From positions 25,184 through 89,183 of the forward strand of contig JASBRV010000082.1 of NCBI GenBank assembly GCA_030149295.1: 64,000 bases of DNA, given 5' to 3'. Both the position numbers and the translations under genes were made by a program. The DNA is from Bacteriovoracales bacterium. Lineage in GTDB: Bacteria; Bdellovibrionota; Bacteriovoracia; Bacteriovoracales; Bacteriovoracaceae. The notes beneath the pieces are model-generated. The model saw nothing but the letters and a program-made list of their open reading frames with translations. It had not been told where the DNA came from and made no database searches. Below, piece by piece: positions 43,440 through 52,075 of this stretch. Numbering within the stretch: position 1 is the first letter of the stretch; each line of letters starts with the position of its first letter.

Positions 43440-44363
43440 GTGAAGCTTTCAATTATTATCATAAGTTTTAATACCAAGGAAGTTACCAAGAACTGCCTTG
43501 TATCCATCTATCAAAATTTACCTGAGCAAACCGAAGTTATTGTTGTAGATAATAATTCCCACGATGGTAGCTGTGATATGATCAGGAATCAGTTTCCAGA
43601 AGTTAACCTCATAGAGAACAAGAATAACTCTGGCTTTGCCGCCGCCAACAATCAAGGGATGGAAGTGGCAAAAGGAAAGTACTTCCTGATTTTAAATAGT
43701 GACACGATTATTTTAGAAAATGCCCTTATCGATATGATTAATTTTATGGAAAACCATCCTGAATATGGTGCTTGCTCATGTCAGCTACTTAATGACGACA
43801 AAAGCTTGCAAGTTTCGGCATTTAAGTTTCCTCATCCATTTCATACCTTTATTCACTACACCCATATTCTTCGATTATTTTTACCTTCATCTATAAATTA
43901 TTATCCTCTTGAACAATTTAACGAAGACTTTGATGCCCAATATATTTCTGGCGCTTGTATTTTTATTTCAAAAGAAGCCTATGAGGCAGTTGGAGGGCTA
44001 AACGATACCTTTTTCTTTTACTTAGAAGATGTAGATTGGTGTAAACGAATCAATGACTTTAAACCTATTCGATATCTACATAATCCGAAAATTATCCACC
44101 TAGGTGGTGGCTCAGCTTCAAGGATTAGCGAGTGGTCTATTTTACAGCACCGAAGAAGCAATCTTCTTTACTACAAATTACATTTTGGTATTTTGGGATT
44201 ATTTTCCTTAAGAATACTCTTTTTTCTTAGCTTCTTACTCAACACTCTCTTTTCTTTCTTACAGATTTTAAAAGGAAAGAGTAAAGATAGAGAGCTGCAA
44301 AAAATTTCCATCGATTTAAAAGCGTTATTCAGCCCAGCAGGGGGTAAAGAACCAATCAAATAA
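43440..44363 (+). CDS. Family 2 glycosyltransferase, rhamnosyltransferase-like
   Basis: 307 residues with a GTG start. GT-A motifs: IISFNTKEVTKNCL, VVDNNSHDGSCDMI, NNSGFAAANNQGM and LNSDTII, then YISGACIFISKEAYEAVGG and FFYLEDVDWCKR, the WbbL/rhamnosyltransferase pattern. The C-terminus has a hydrophobic hairpin, probably peripheral membrane. It likely builds the same surface glycan as the flippase. The next feature, 4 bases later, is the left end of element 2. Confidence 0.88.
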   Translation: MKLSIIIISFNTKEVTKNCLVSIYQNLPEQTEVIVVDNNSHDGSCDMIRNQFPEVNLIENKNNSGFAAANNQGMEVAKGKYFLILNSDTIILENALIDMINFMENHPEYGACSCQLLNDDKSLQVSAFKFPHPFHTFIHYTHILRLFLPSSINYYPLEQFNEDFDAQYISGACIFISKEAYEAVGGLNDTFFFYLEDVDWCKRINDFKPIRYLHNPKIIHLGGGSASRISEWSILQHRRSNLLYYKLHFGILGLFSLRILFFLSFLLNTLFSFLQILKGKSKDRELQKISIDLKALFSPAGGKEPIK

Positions 44364-44366
44364 AAG

Positions 44367-44387
44367 AGAAATGGCGGAGATGGTGAG
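44367..44387. repeat. attL-like repeat of element 2
   Basis: 21 bases identical to 47547-47567; similarity continues to about 44395 with mismatches. Confidence 0.75.
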
Positions 44388-44541
44388 TTGCGAACCCCAA
44401 AATTTCTCTGTAAAAGCGAAGCGGGTCCTAAAGGGCACCTCCTCTCTAAAAAAGATACCTTAAACACAAAATAAGGTCGAAGATTAACCCAGTATTCCAA
44501 TCACACTTGGAAAGAAAAACTACTCAATAGCAATAGCTGTG

Positions 44542-44832
44542 TCAATTTGCTTTCCCAAATATAGCTGCAAGCTTTAAAACTGTTTCAGTAAAAAGAGAAT
44601 ATAACCCTATAGAATAAAGAAAAGACCCTAAAATATACCAAAGCCATTTACGTTTTCCCAAGTTCTTATTCAACTTCTTTTGCATGCTTTCAGCAAAAGC
44701 TTCAACAGCCAACCACCCCAAAAACAAGACTCCGATCAATGGGCCAATAACACCGAGCTTTTCATAAAAAAAGAAGGTGATAAATAATGAAACAGGTATT
44801 GAAATCATTAAAATTATTTTTTCTTTCTTCAT
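44542..44832 (-). CDS. Small membrane protein, unknown
   Basis: 96 residues with hydrophobic segments near residues 6-22, 27-45 and 65-88, separated by a basic loop (QKKLNKNLGKRK). No family recognised. It follows 45402-44857 in the same direction, 24 bases downstream, so it may form a unit with it. Located in the decayed element, so it may be cargo. Confidence 0.55.
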   Translation of the reverse strand: MKKEKIILMISIPVSLFITFFFYEKLGVIGPLIGVLFLGWLAVEAFAESMQKKLNKNLGKRKWLWYILGSFLYSIGLYSLFTETVLKLAAIFGKAN

Positions 44833-44856
44833 ACTAATTTTCTCAAGCCGCTATAT

Positions 44857-45402
44857 TTAACTAATATTCCAAGCAATCAAAATTTTTTGATACTCTTCTG
44901 GTGGTAAACTTCCTTTTAACAAGGCAAGTATATTTTTGAATGTTTCTCTATTTAACTCATCTGTAAGAGGAAAATTATTTTCCTTAGCTACATCATTTAT
45001 AAAATTATAATAGAGTGGAATCGTTTTTTCTGCATTCTTCTTAATCTCATCATAATGGCCACTTTCATTACTAGCTCGATCAAATTTTCCATTGCTAATA
45101 AAAGTTGCAATCGACTCTAAAGTAGAAAAATATTTATCTCCAGAGGACCTAAGGGCCCAATATCCTTTCATAATTTCTCTTTCGTCTGCACCCTGATCCT
45201 TGAGAGAATACATTGAGGAGAGAGCTTGGGTAAAGTGGCTACCTCTTTCCTCTCTTTCAGCTCTAAACTTTTCTGAAGTTTCATCACGCTTTGATTCAAT
45301 ATCAAACCTTTCTTTCTTAGTCGGAATCCACGTCCTAACAATAAACCCAAGAATAAAAGTAATAAAAGGAAGAATAAAAATCTTAAACTGATCTGCGGTC
45401 AT
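44857..45402 (-). CDS. Membrane-anchored helical protein, unknown
   Basis: About 181 residues from the ATG at 45402. One N-terminal membrane helix (about residues 8-25) is followed by a charged helical region (FDIESKRDETSEKFRAEREERG) and a soluble remainder. The start is placed here because it lies 2 bases after the upstream stop; an upstream in-frame ATG at 45537 would overlap that gene fully. No family recognised. Confidence 0.55.
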   Translation of the reverse strand: MTADQFKIFILPFITFILGFIVRTWIPTKKERFDIESKRDETSEKFRAEREERGSHFTQALSSMYSLKDQGADEREIMKGYWALRSSGDKYFSTLESIATFISNGKFDRASNESGHYDEIKKNAEKTIPLYYNFINDVAKENNFPLTDELNRETFKNILALLKGSLPPEEYQKILIAWNIS

Positions 45403-45403
45403 A

Positions 45404-45628
45404 CTACTTCTTACTAATCGCCTGTAGTAAATCGTGAATAGTATCTGCTTGGCTAGCATACTTATAAGTTTCGTATGTTCTGAATATCTCTTTTGCAGCG
45501 ATAGCCCCTGCTTCTTCAGGTGATTTACCTTGAGCAATCAACTCTTTTGTTCTCTCTGCCCATTTCTTTTCTTGCTGAACAGTAGGTTCTCCATGACCTA
45601 AGCCGTATTTTACTCGTAAGTTCGCCAT
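45404..45628 (-). CDS. Small soluble protein, unknown
   Basis: 74 residues, charged and helical, with GKSPEEAGAIAAKEIF near the middle. An AGGAG-like site (minus strand, AGGAGAATTAG before the ATG) supports the start. It is tightly followed by the membrane-anchored gene, suggesting a two- or three-gene unit. No family recognised. Confidence 0.55.
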   Translation of the reverse strand: MANLRVKYGLGHGEPTVQQEKKWAERTKELIAQGKSPEEAGAIAAKEIFRTYETYKYASQADTIHDLLQAISKK

Positions 45629-45798
45629 CTAATTCTCCTATAAACAAAATATCCATATATTCTATCAACTGCCAAAAAAACCGACAATTTATAACTGATT
45701 TTTCAATTAATTGTATAAAAACCGAAGAGAAAAGAAAGTGACGCAAATGGCCAATACATCGCACAACATATTCGGTATATTCTTAGCGGAGACAAAAA

Positions 45799-46038
45799 AT
45801 GATCTACCCTGAGACAAATCTAAAAACTTGGTCACAAAAATACGGCTTAATTCCAGAGAAAAAGGTCTGTGCTTGCTGTGGACAAGAACTTGAGACAACC
45901 GTACCCATTATAATGAAAGGCTATGCTGGCTTTGAAACACCAGAGCACGGTTGTGACAAAAAATTTAATTCTGCCATTTTTACTCCAATTACAGATGAAA
46001 GTAAAAATGCTTGGTCTAAGATAGTTTCTGCTTCTTAG
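45799..46038 (+). CDS. Small Cys-containing protein, possible zinc binding
   Basis: 79 residues. Cys24, Cys26 and Cys27 in VCACCGQEL and Cys52 in HGCDKKF may bind zinc, in a rubredoxin- or zinc-ribbon-like layout, with no known family. It runs opposite to its neighbours and its 3' end overlaps the end of the gene at 46016-46612 by 23 bases. Confidence 0.5.
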   Translation: MIYPETNLKTWSQKYGLIPEKKVCACCGQELETTVPIIMKGYAGFETPEHGCDKKFNSAIFTPITDESKNAWSKIVSAS

Positions 46039-46612
46039 TCTTCTTTTCACCAGATACAAAAACTAGATTGTAATTCATTTCTAAAAATGTATCTTTTATA
46101 CTCTCTGGTAAAACAAGCTCTTCTTCTGCTTTCTCAAACCACTTATCAAAGGTCTTGAAACGACCTGTTTTCATAGCAGATTGAGGGTAAAAACCTTTAC
46201 GACCAGGCCCTCCACCACTATCCTTCCCAAGATCAGCACGCTTATTGTACATCTCGTTCATTGAATACAAAATAAGAGACATAGACTGCTCGTAGCTAGT
46301 TATTCGATCAGAAGAATCAATAGAAATAATAAGCTTCCCAAATTCATTAACCCTAACAGAGAATTTGATATCTACTAGCTCTGACTTTCTAATGAAGTCA
46401 TCATCTCTTCCCCCAATGTGACCCCTAAAGAAAAAGTCCCTGGAAGAAAAGTCTGCTTTCACCAAACAAATGAAAGGCATATCATCTTTGATGCCTTCTC
46501 TGTGGTGAAAATGGTCTCTGCCAACTTCTTTCAAACAATGAAAAAGTGTGGTGTGCTGCTCGTACTCATACTGCGCTGGTGTGTGTCGTAATACTGCTAA
46601 ACCGTGTCTCAT
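46016..46612 (-). CDS. Unknown soluble protein
   Basis: 198 residues, mixed alpha/beta with many His in the first third (HFHHREG) and a basic C-terminal tail (EKKTKKQKLS). No membrane segment, signal peptide or known motif. A GGAG site lies just upstream of the ATG. It lies in the decayed element and may be a cargo gene. Confidence 0.5.
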   Translation of the reverse strand: MRHGLAVLRHTPAQYEYEQHTTLFHCLKEVGRDHFHHREGIKDDMPFICLVKADFSSRDFFFRGHIGGRDDDFIRKSELVDIKFSVRVNEFGKLIISIDSSDRITSYEQSMSLILYSMNEMYNKRADLGKDSGGGPGRKGFYPQSAMKTGRFKTFDKWFEKAEEELVLPESIKDTFLEMNYNLVFVSGEKKTKKQKLS

Positions 46613-46845
46613 ATCGGCTCCATGATTTTTTTAGTGTCCGTCAGTGGACGACTATTCTAATATGGTAAATTTTATGACATGGGGCCTCATTTTGGCCCAA
46701 ATTCAATCCTTACAATTACTTACGGCCACGCGTCATCGCGTAAATATTTTAATCCTTTGGATTTAATACAAACTCTTATTTTTTAGACAAAAATGGACTC
46801 ACCGTATCAAAGCTGGTCACACTATTTGTACGAGATGCAAAAAAG

Positions 46846-47173
46846 GTGATTATGGCCAGGAAAACAAAAGCTGAAAAGGACAAGTTTCTTCTCTTTGAGT
46901 TGGATAAATTAACAAAGAGCTCATCTCGACTCACCCATATAGATGCCTATAAAAACTGTGGCTTTGAATATAAAACACCTCACGATTACAGACATACTCG
47001 TGGACTTCTTCTAATCTCAAACTCAGTCATAGGACCTTTGCAAGCACTGGATGGGACATGTCAGTGATTAAGTCTTTACTGAGTGCGCGCATACCTACGA
47101 AACGGTGGAGAAGAAAATTAAATCTGGATTTAGTGATGGTAGCTTTAGCTGGTCTAAACTTGCTGTCGAATAG
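46846..47173 (+). pseudogene. Tyrosine recombinase remnant of element 2
   Basis: A C-terminal piece of an integrase. The first frame (46846-47067) encodes KTPHDYRHTRGLL, the H-x-x-R-H box, and then runs to a false end. In another frame from 47042 the expected continuation appears: WMGHVSD for the G-H block, then a stop (47069-47071), then AHTYETVEKK with the nucleophile Tyr, and a stop at 47171-47173. So one frameshift and one nonsense mutation are visible, and the N-terminal two thirds are missing. The element can therefore not excise itself with its own integrase. Confidence 0.75.
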
Positions 47174-47375
47174 AGCCTAGTGCATGTTTACAATCTCTAA
47201 CATCGCCAACTTTGGAGTCAATAATTATCTCTAATTGTTTTTCAACATCACGCCGAAGTCTATGCCAATCAAATTCACCCATTCTGTCTTTCAAAAAAGA
47301 ATTGAGAAGAGTAGTAAAGTCAGTTGGATTAATTTCTAAATTATTGTTTTGAATTCTATACCAATCACAAATTAA
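47154..47375 (-). pseudogene. Possible gene remnant
   Basis: The minus strand is open for about 73 codons, ending at 47154, with a protein-like segment (EFDWHRLRRDVEKQLEIII). It overlaps the end of the integrase remnant and starts after an in-frame stop with no clear start codon. It could be the truncated C-terminus of a gene carried by the element; no family is recognised. The rest of 47176-47546 holds nothing I can identify. Confidence 0.25.
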
Positions 47376-47546
47376 TCAGCTACAAAAAATGCTCAATCGA
47401 ATCCTTATCCTAGTAGGATTTTAAATTTACTTTGATTGTTGTTTCGCACATGACGTACCCTACGAAACCGAGAGAGAAGAGCTCCAAACCTAGCTATCTG
47501 AAATTCCTCTTTTATTTTATACCCATAGATAAATTCTGTCGGGTTC

Positions 47547-47567
47547 AGAAATGGCGGAGATGGTGAG
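47547..47567. repeat. attR-like repeat of element 2
   Basis: 21 bases identical to 44367-44387; overlaps the 3' end of tRNA-Ser(GCT). Confidence 0.75.
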
Positions 47568-47642
47568 ATTCGAACTCACGGAACGGTCAGACCGTTCGAC
47601 ACCTTAGCAAGGTGCTCCCTTCGGCCACTCGGGCACATCTCC
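47552..47642 (-). tRNA. tRNA-Ser(GCT)
   Basis: 91-nt class II tRNA: acceptor GGAGATG/CATCTCC, discriminator G and CCA, anticodon loop TTGCTAA giving GCT, long variable arm and T loop TTCGAAT. Its 3' end is the integration site of element 2. Read after tRNA-Ser(TGA) from the same promoter. Confidence 0.96.
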
Positions 47643-47653
47643 ATCATAAAAGA

Positions 47654-47741
47654 TGGCGGAGGACACAGGATTCGAACCTGCGGACCCGTTAAGGTCAATG
47701 GTTTTCAAAACCACCGCTTTCGACCACTCAGCCAATCCTCC
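47654..47741 (-). tRNA. tRNA-Ser(TGA)
   Basis: 88-nt class II tRNA: acceptor GGAGGAT/GTCCTCC with CCA, anticodon loop TTTGAAA giving TGA, long variable arm. Eleven bases separate it from tRNA-Ser(GCT), so the two are one transcript. Confidence 0.96.
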
Positions 47742-47752
47742 GCGAGGCTCCT

Positions 47753-47781
47753 AATATAGTGTGATATTAATGAGATGACAA
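47753..47781 (-). promoter_or_regulatory. Sigma-70 promoter of the two tRNA-Ser genes
   Basis: On the minus strand TTGTCA (47776-47781), 17 bases, TATATT (47753-47758), about 12 bases before tRNA-Ser(TGA). It has the same -10 and spacing as the SRP RNA promoter. Confidence 0.8.
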
Positions 47782-47797
47782 TATTGAGAAGTATTAA

Positions 47798-50700
47798 TTA
47801 GCGAGAAAGAGCCCTTATATGGGCTTCAATCTTTTTACGGTCTGGAGCATTAGGAAATAGTTTTAAATAAGTACTAAATTCTTCAATCGCAAGCCCACTT
47901 TGGCCAACTCCCTGATAGATAAAACCAAGCTGCTTGCGAATTTCTGGGTTAGCCGGAGCTTGACGCTTCGCTCTATCATAAAGCTCTCTCGCTATTTCAA
48001 AGTCCCTTTGACTAGATTTAATCCAACCTAAGCTCATAAGAGACTCTACATTTTTAGGTGCTAAAGAAATCGCCTTTTCCAACTTCTTTATGGCCTCTGT
48101 GTATTTTCCGGCTAAGCGGTAAGTCTCACCTAAAATATAATAACCATTATAGATATTTTTATTATTTTCCTCTTCTTTCTTTGCCGCAGCTATCGCACTT
48201 TTGTAGTCCTTCATTTTGATGTAGACCTTCGCAATATTGTAATAGACCTTTGGGTAGTCAGAGAGTCTTTTCGTAACCTCTTTAAATTGCCTCAAGGCAT
48301 CCTGATACTTTCCGATAGCGGCTAAGTTTACACCTAGATTCATTCGCGCTTCAACATCACCAGGATTAACTTCGAGTAACTTTCGACCATACTCAATAAC
48401 AGACTCTTTATCACCTTCAATTTCCGCTGCCCTAATCATAAATTCATAAAAGGCTGGATCTTCTGAGCGTAAGTCTTCCATTTGTTTTTTTATTTCTTGA
48501 AATTGAGCAATCTGACCATTTTTATAAAAATAAGTCGCCATGTCTCCCATCAATCTTGGATTGTCTTTATTAACCTCAAGTTCTGACTTTAAATAACCAA
48601 TCGCTGTTTCGGCGCCCTCTAAATCAAATAAAATATTTCCATAAAGTGACTTATACTCAATATTCAATGGATCTAATGTTATCGCTTCTGCAAGCTTGCT
48701 CTTTGCTTGTTTATATTGTCTCGATCTGTTAAATATTTTAGCCATCGCAAAATAATCTTGATCGCGTAGAGGGTTTCTTCTAACAGATTCATTTAAGAAT
48801 TTAACGGCTAATGTGCTTTGACCTGTTTCTGCGTAAAAATGACCCACAACTGACTCAAAAAGGGGATGTTTCCTTAAAACAGAGTTGGATATGTAGCCAA
48901 CTTCAACCTGAGCATCATCTGTTTTATTGGCCTCATATAGCGCCCGAACTAAAGTAAAATTTACTCCTGGATGAATAGGATGATCTTTTTTCAAAAACTT
49001 CAGAGTATCAATTGCGGATTCATAAAAACCTCTTTGTATTTGCAGATTAACAAGGTTTAAACTAGCAGGAAGAAAAGTAATCGGAAGATCCACTGCTTCA
49101 ATTGCCGATGTAAAAGCTAATTGCCACTTTTTTTCCTTTCTTAGTTTCAAAGACCTTCGCATTAGATCTATAGCCTTTGACTCTAAGATTAAGTTTTCAG
49201 CCATTTTACCTCCACCGACTTCTAGGCCTGCGAGTTTACTACGTAAACTATCGGTGTCGTTTATCTTTAATGCCGTTTTAAACAGAATCGCTGCGGTCTT
49301 CGTATCTTTTTTATAGGCAGATAAAATCCCTAAATACTCCAAGTATCGAGCATAGTAAGTTGGTGAGCCCTCAAACTTTAATGCCTCTATTTTTTTTAAA
49401 GTTTTATGAAATCCACTCAAATCTTCTTCTCGTAGCTGATACTCCGCAAAAGCGAGCATCAAGGCAACACTTGACGGGAATGTTTGCAATCCCTTGAGAA
49501 CAACTCTTTTTCCTTCAGCGTAGTCCTCATCAAGTGTGTGATAGCGAGACATCGCTAAATAAGCTTCCAGAGGAAGGTTTGGATATTTATTTATCTTTTC
49601 TAAAATCTTTTTCGCATTGACGAGATCACCAATGTCAATTGAGAAGTCTAAGTAGAGGGCTAATACCTTTAACGAGGGAGTACCAACTCTTAAGAAGTTC
49701 TCAATTAAGTTTAAACCACTATTAACTTTACCATTATTTCTATAAAACAAAGCCGTTCCCATCGCTATGTTTTTATTTTTATAGACCTTTGACCTTGTAA
49801 TCTTAATAAGATTAAAAAGGATGGCCGCGCCCTTTGATCTATTAGAGACATTTGAAAAAAGCTCTCCATGAGTCAAAATTAAATAACCAAGGGCAGGGTT
49901 ATCTCGAAATTGATACTCAATAGACTGCCTAAAAAAATCACTTGCTTTTACTTTTCCAAGATATGTTCCAGTCTCATAGGAACGAATTCCCTTTTCCAAT
50001 AACTCTTTAGCTTTTGAGGGGTTTGCTACTTCATGTGTAATGGGAGCTATAACTCTTAAATAACGGGGCTCATAAGGGTTGTCTTTTTGATCATCGTCCA
50101 ATAAGAGCCATAAAAGTACAATAAAAGCAAAGGCCACAATTGGTTTCATTTTTTTCTTAGGCTCTTCCTCTTCTTCGTACTCTATAAATTCCGTGGTTTC
50201 TTTCTCTTTTTCTTTTTCTTTCGCTTCCTTTTCAACAGCAACTATTTCTTTTTCAAGATGAGAAGCTTCCTTTTTTATTTTTTTTAAAATACCACTGTCT
50301 ATCATTTGGGTACTTTCTTCAAAATCGATTTCTTCTTCTAGTGCCTCTTGTTCAGCTTGCTTTTTTTCCTCTTCCTTAAGTTTTTTACGCTCTTCAGCTT
50401 CTCGCTCTCTCTCTTGTTGCTCTCTTAGCCTTTTTAGGGCCTCAGGATTAACTTGAGTTTTATCAACATTCATCGAAGCTGGTCTTTTAATAACAACTGT
50501 TTTCTCAACCGCGCCTTCTTGTCTAGGCTGATTGGTTTCAATATTTGTTTTACTGCCTTCGTTATATTTTTTTTCTAATTCGTCATAGTCTACGAGGTCC
50601 TGTGGTTCTTCTCTTGTAAACTTAAACTCTTGGTGTTCAGATTTTTTGGTTTTTATCTCTAAGTCTTTAAGTTCTTTTCTCTTATCTTCCGTTTTTTTCT

Positions 50701-50980
50701 CAATGTCCTTTTTCTTGGCGATATCCCTTTCTTTCGCAATATTCAAGCGAACAACAGTTGAGTCCCCCGACCCATTTCCCTGTGGTCGATTCAGGTTCGC
50801 GGCAATTTCTTTTTTGATTTCAGGAAATGAAGATATCTCCTTCCAATCACCGTCAGGGAAGGTCTGTGCACTCTCATCACCCTCGATATGTCCTTTAAAG
50901 AAAAGCTCACCAATTTGCTTTAATCCAAAAGGGCCGACGATTCGATCATTTTTTAATCGTATGCGGTATTTTTTAGCCAT
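47798..50980 (-). CDS. GYF-domain, coiled-coil, TPR membrane protein
   Basis: 1060 residues. Residues 1-62 match the bacterial GYF_2 domain (IVGPFGLKQIGELFFKG, DGDWKEI). A Lys/Glu-rich coiled coil follows (about 80-275), then one membrane helix at 280-296, then at least 18 TPR-like repeats to the end, several well formed (YNIAKVYIKMKDYKSAI, YYILGETYRLAGKYTEAI). The cytosolic part holds four short motifs of the type acidic-x-Thr-x-hydrophobic (residues 73-77, 159-163, 173-177, 222-226), possible phospho-Thr docking sites. TPRs would lie in the periplasm. It follows the NuoN-like gene by 6 bases and closes that transcript. Similar GYF/TPR proteins occur in delta-type bacteria with gliding or envelope roles. 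Confidence 0.8.
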   Translation of the reverse strand: MAKKYRIRLKNDRIVGPFGLKQIGELFFKGHIEGDESAQTFPDGDWKEISSFPEIKKEIAANLNRPQGNGSGDSTVVRLNIAKERDIAKKKDIEKKTEDKRKELKDLEIKTKKSEHQEFKFTREEPQDLVDYDELEKKYNEGSKTNIETNQPRQEGAVEKTVVIKRPASMNVDKTQVNPEALKRLREQQEREREAEERKKLKEEEKKQAEQEALEEEIDFEESTQMIDSGILKKIKKEASHLEKEIVAVEKEAKEKEKEKETTEFIEYEEEEEPKKKMKPIVAFAFIVLLWLLLDDDQKDNPYEPRYLRVIAPITHEVANPSKAKELLEKGIRSYETGTYLGKVKASDFFRQSIEYQFRDNPALGYLILTHGELFSNVSNRSKGAAILFNLIKITRSKVYKNKNIAMGTALFYRNNGKVNSGLNLIENFLRVGTPSLKVLALYLDFSIDIGDLVNAKKILEKINKYPNLPLEAYLAMSRYHTLDEDYAEGKRVVLKGLQTFPSSVALMLAFAEYQLREEDLSGFHKTLKKIEALKFEGSPTYYARYLEYLGILSAYKKDTKTAAILFKTALKINDTDSLRSKLAGLEVGGGKMAENLILESKAIDLMRRSLKLRKEKKWQLAFTSAIEAVDLPITFLPASLNLVNLQIQRGFYESAIDTLKFLKKDHPIHPGVNFTLVRALYEANKTDDAQVEVGYISNSVLRKHPLFESVVGHFYAETGQSTLAVKFLNESVRRNPLRDQDYFAMAKIFNRSRQYKQAKSKLAEAITLDPLNIEYKSLYGNILFDLEGAETAIGYLKSELEVNKDNPRLMGDMATYFYKNGQIAQFQEIKKQMEDLRSEDPAFYEFMIRAAEIEGDKESVIEYGRKLLEVNPGDVEARMNLGVNLAAIGKYQDALRQFKEVTKRLSDYPKVYYNIAKVYIKMKDYKSAIAAAKKEEENNKNIYNGYYILGETYRLAGKYTEAIKKLEKAISLAPKNVESLMSLGWIKSSQRDFEIARELYDRAKRQAPANPEIRKQLGFIYQGVGQSGLAIEEFSTYLKLFPNAPDRKKIEAHIRALSR

Positions 50981-50986
50981 TGGGTA

Positions 50987-52075
50987 CTAGTTTACTACAG
51001 ATTTTTTTCCGTTGCCCAAAAGAAAAGGTAGGTAATAGGATGATATTGTTAGGAAAATTAAAATCAAAACAGCTCCTAAATAGGATGTGTTACCCTGAAA
51101 AATAACTTTCTCAACAAGACCACTCAAGTATTTTTTATTAGGGCCGAATGTTAAGCCCGAAAGAAAGAACAAGCCTAGCCCACCTAAAAACAAAGAGACT
51201 CTGGGCCTAATTTGATTAAGACGTATAACAAACAATGGAAAAAGTGAGGCGAAGCTCAAGAAAAGGAATAGTAAAAAGTTGGAACTCCCAGCATTGACTT
51301 TACCAAAGGCTATAAAAATTATCAGATAGGTCAGTTCAATCGATTTATTATACAAAGACCACTTTCCATATTTAGACTGAGAAAAAAACTGAGAAAAGAT
51401 ATACATAATGACAAAGAAGGCCAGTAACAAAATCCATGGTAACTTATCCTTTTCACCTGCTGAAAAACCTATCAAAACTCCATAAACAACCGTTCTTGCC
51501 ACAACTGGATATAAAAAAGGATTCATATCCTCAGATTCAGTGATAACAGGAAATCTTCTTGCCACAAATAAATACAATAACAAAAGAAGAGGTACAGTAA
51601 TTTCTAAGCGATCATTAAACTGGAAAAAAAAGACTAGGATTGAGCTAAAATAGATTAATACTATTTCATTCCAAGCAAGAGACCTTCCCATTGTTTTTAC
51701 TTTAATTAAAAACTCAAGAAAAATGGCACCAATAAGATAGATACCAAAGAGATCTACATTAAAATTATTAAGTAGAATTGTAAAAAAAGTAAATTGTAAA
51801 AGTGGTTGGTAGTCGACCCGCTCAATGTTTGAAGTTAATTTAGTCTTAAGGTAATGAAAAACCAATATCTCTAAAAATAAGAAAATATGAATTGGCTCAA
51901 TTCCCAACCAACTATTTCCCATATTTTGTGAAACAAGCCAGTCTATTAAAATCAGTGAAAACAAACCATAATTTAAATAACTTGTGAATTTTGCAAACCG
52001 TATCGTCAATGACGATCTTATATTTAAGAGATATGAAATAAAAGTAAAGCTTAAGGTCACAACAGATAACATCAA
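50987..52075 (-). CDS. Diverged NuoN-like membrane protein (NuoN')
   Basis: 362 residues with about ten hydrophobic segments; NuoN here has 488. It occupies the N position of the second run. Residues about 190-275 (YPVVARTVVYGVL, then PWILLLAFFVIMY, then YNKSIELTYLIIFIAFG) line up with NuoN's SIVPKVAGLAAMI, GWVGVLSIVAALTM and YSSISHAGVMLLGV. NuoN's Lys and His of the proton path are replaced by Arg and Glu or lost. The end, ending in VEKVIFQ, resembles the end of NuoN. Homology is by-eye and needs profile comparison. Overlaps the previous gene by 4 bases. Confidence 0.55.
   Translation of the reverse strand: MMLSVVTLSFTFISYLLNIRSSLTIRFAKFTSYLNYGLFSLILIDWLVSQNMGNSWLGIEPIHIFLFLEILVFHYLKTKLTSNIERVDYQPLLQFTFFTILLNNFNVDLFGIYLIGAIFLEFLIKVKTMGRSLAWNEIVLIYFSSILVFFFQFNDRLEITVPLLLLLYLFVARRFPVITESEDMNPFLYPVVARTVVYGVLIGFSAGEKDKLPWILLLAFFVIMYIFSQFFSQSKYGKWSLYNKSIELTYLIIFIAFGKVNAGSSNFLLFLFLSFASLFPLFVIRLNQIRPRVSLFLGGLGLFFLSGLTFGPNKKYLSGLVEKVIFQGNTSYLGAVLILIFLTISSYYLPFLLGNGKKSVVN

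Larger units (their letters stand above)
44367..47567. mobile_element. Decayed integrated element of about 3.2 kb in tRNA-Ser(GCT)
   Basis: Bounded by a 21-bp perfect direct repeat (44367-44387 and 47547-47567), continuing with a few mismatches to about 29 bases; the right copy is the 3' end of tRNA-Ser(GCT). Inside are five small genes of unknown function and a broken tyrosine-recombinase remnant near the tRNA end. It is the second insertion of this kind within 15 kb, at another Ser tRNA. Confidence 0.75.

Noticed and set aside
44171..44500. 109-codon minus-strand frame over the end of the glycosyltransferase and attL
   Set aside because: Antisense to a clear glycosyltransferase for most of its length and crosses the element junction; no ribosome site.
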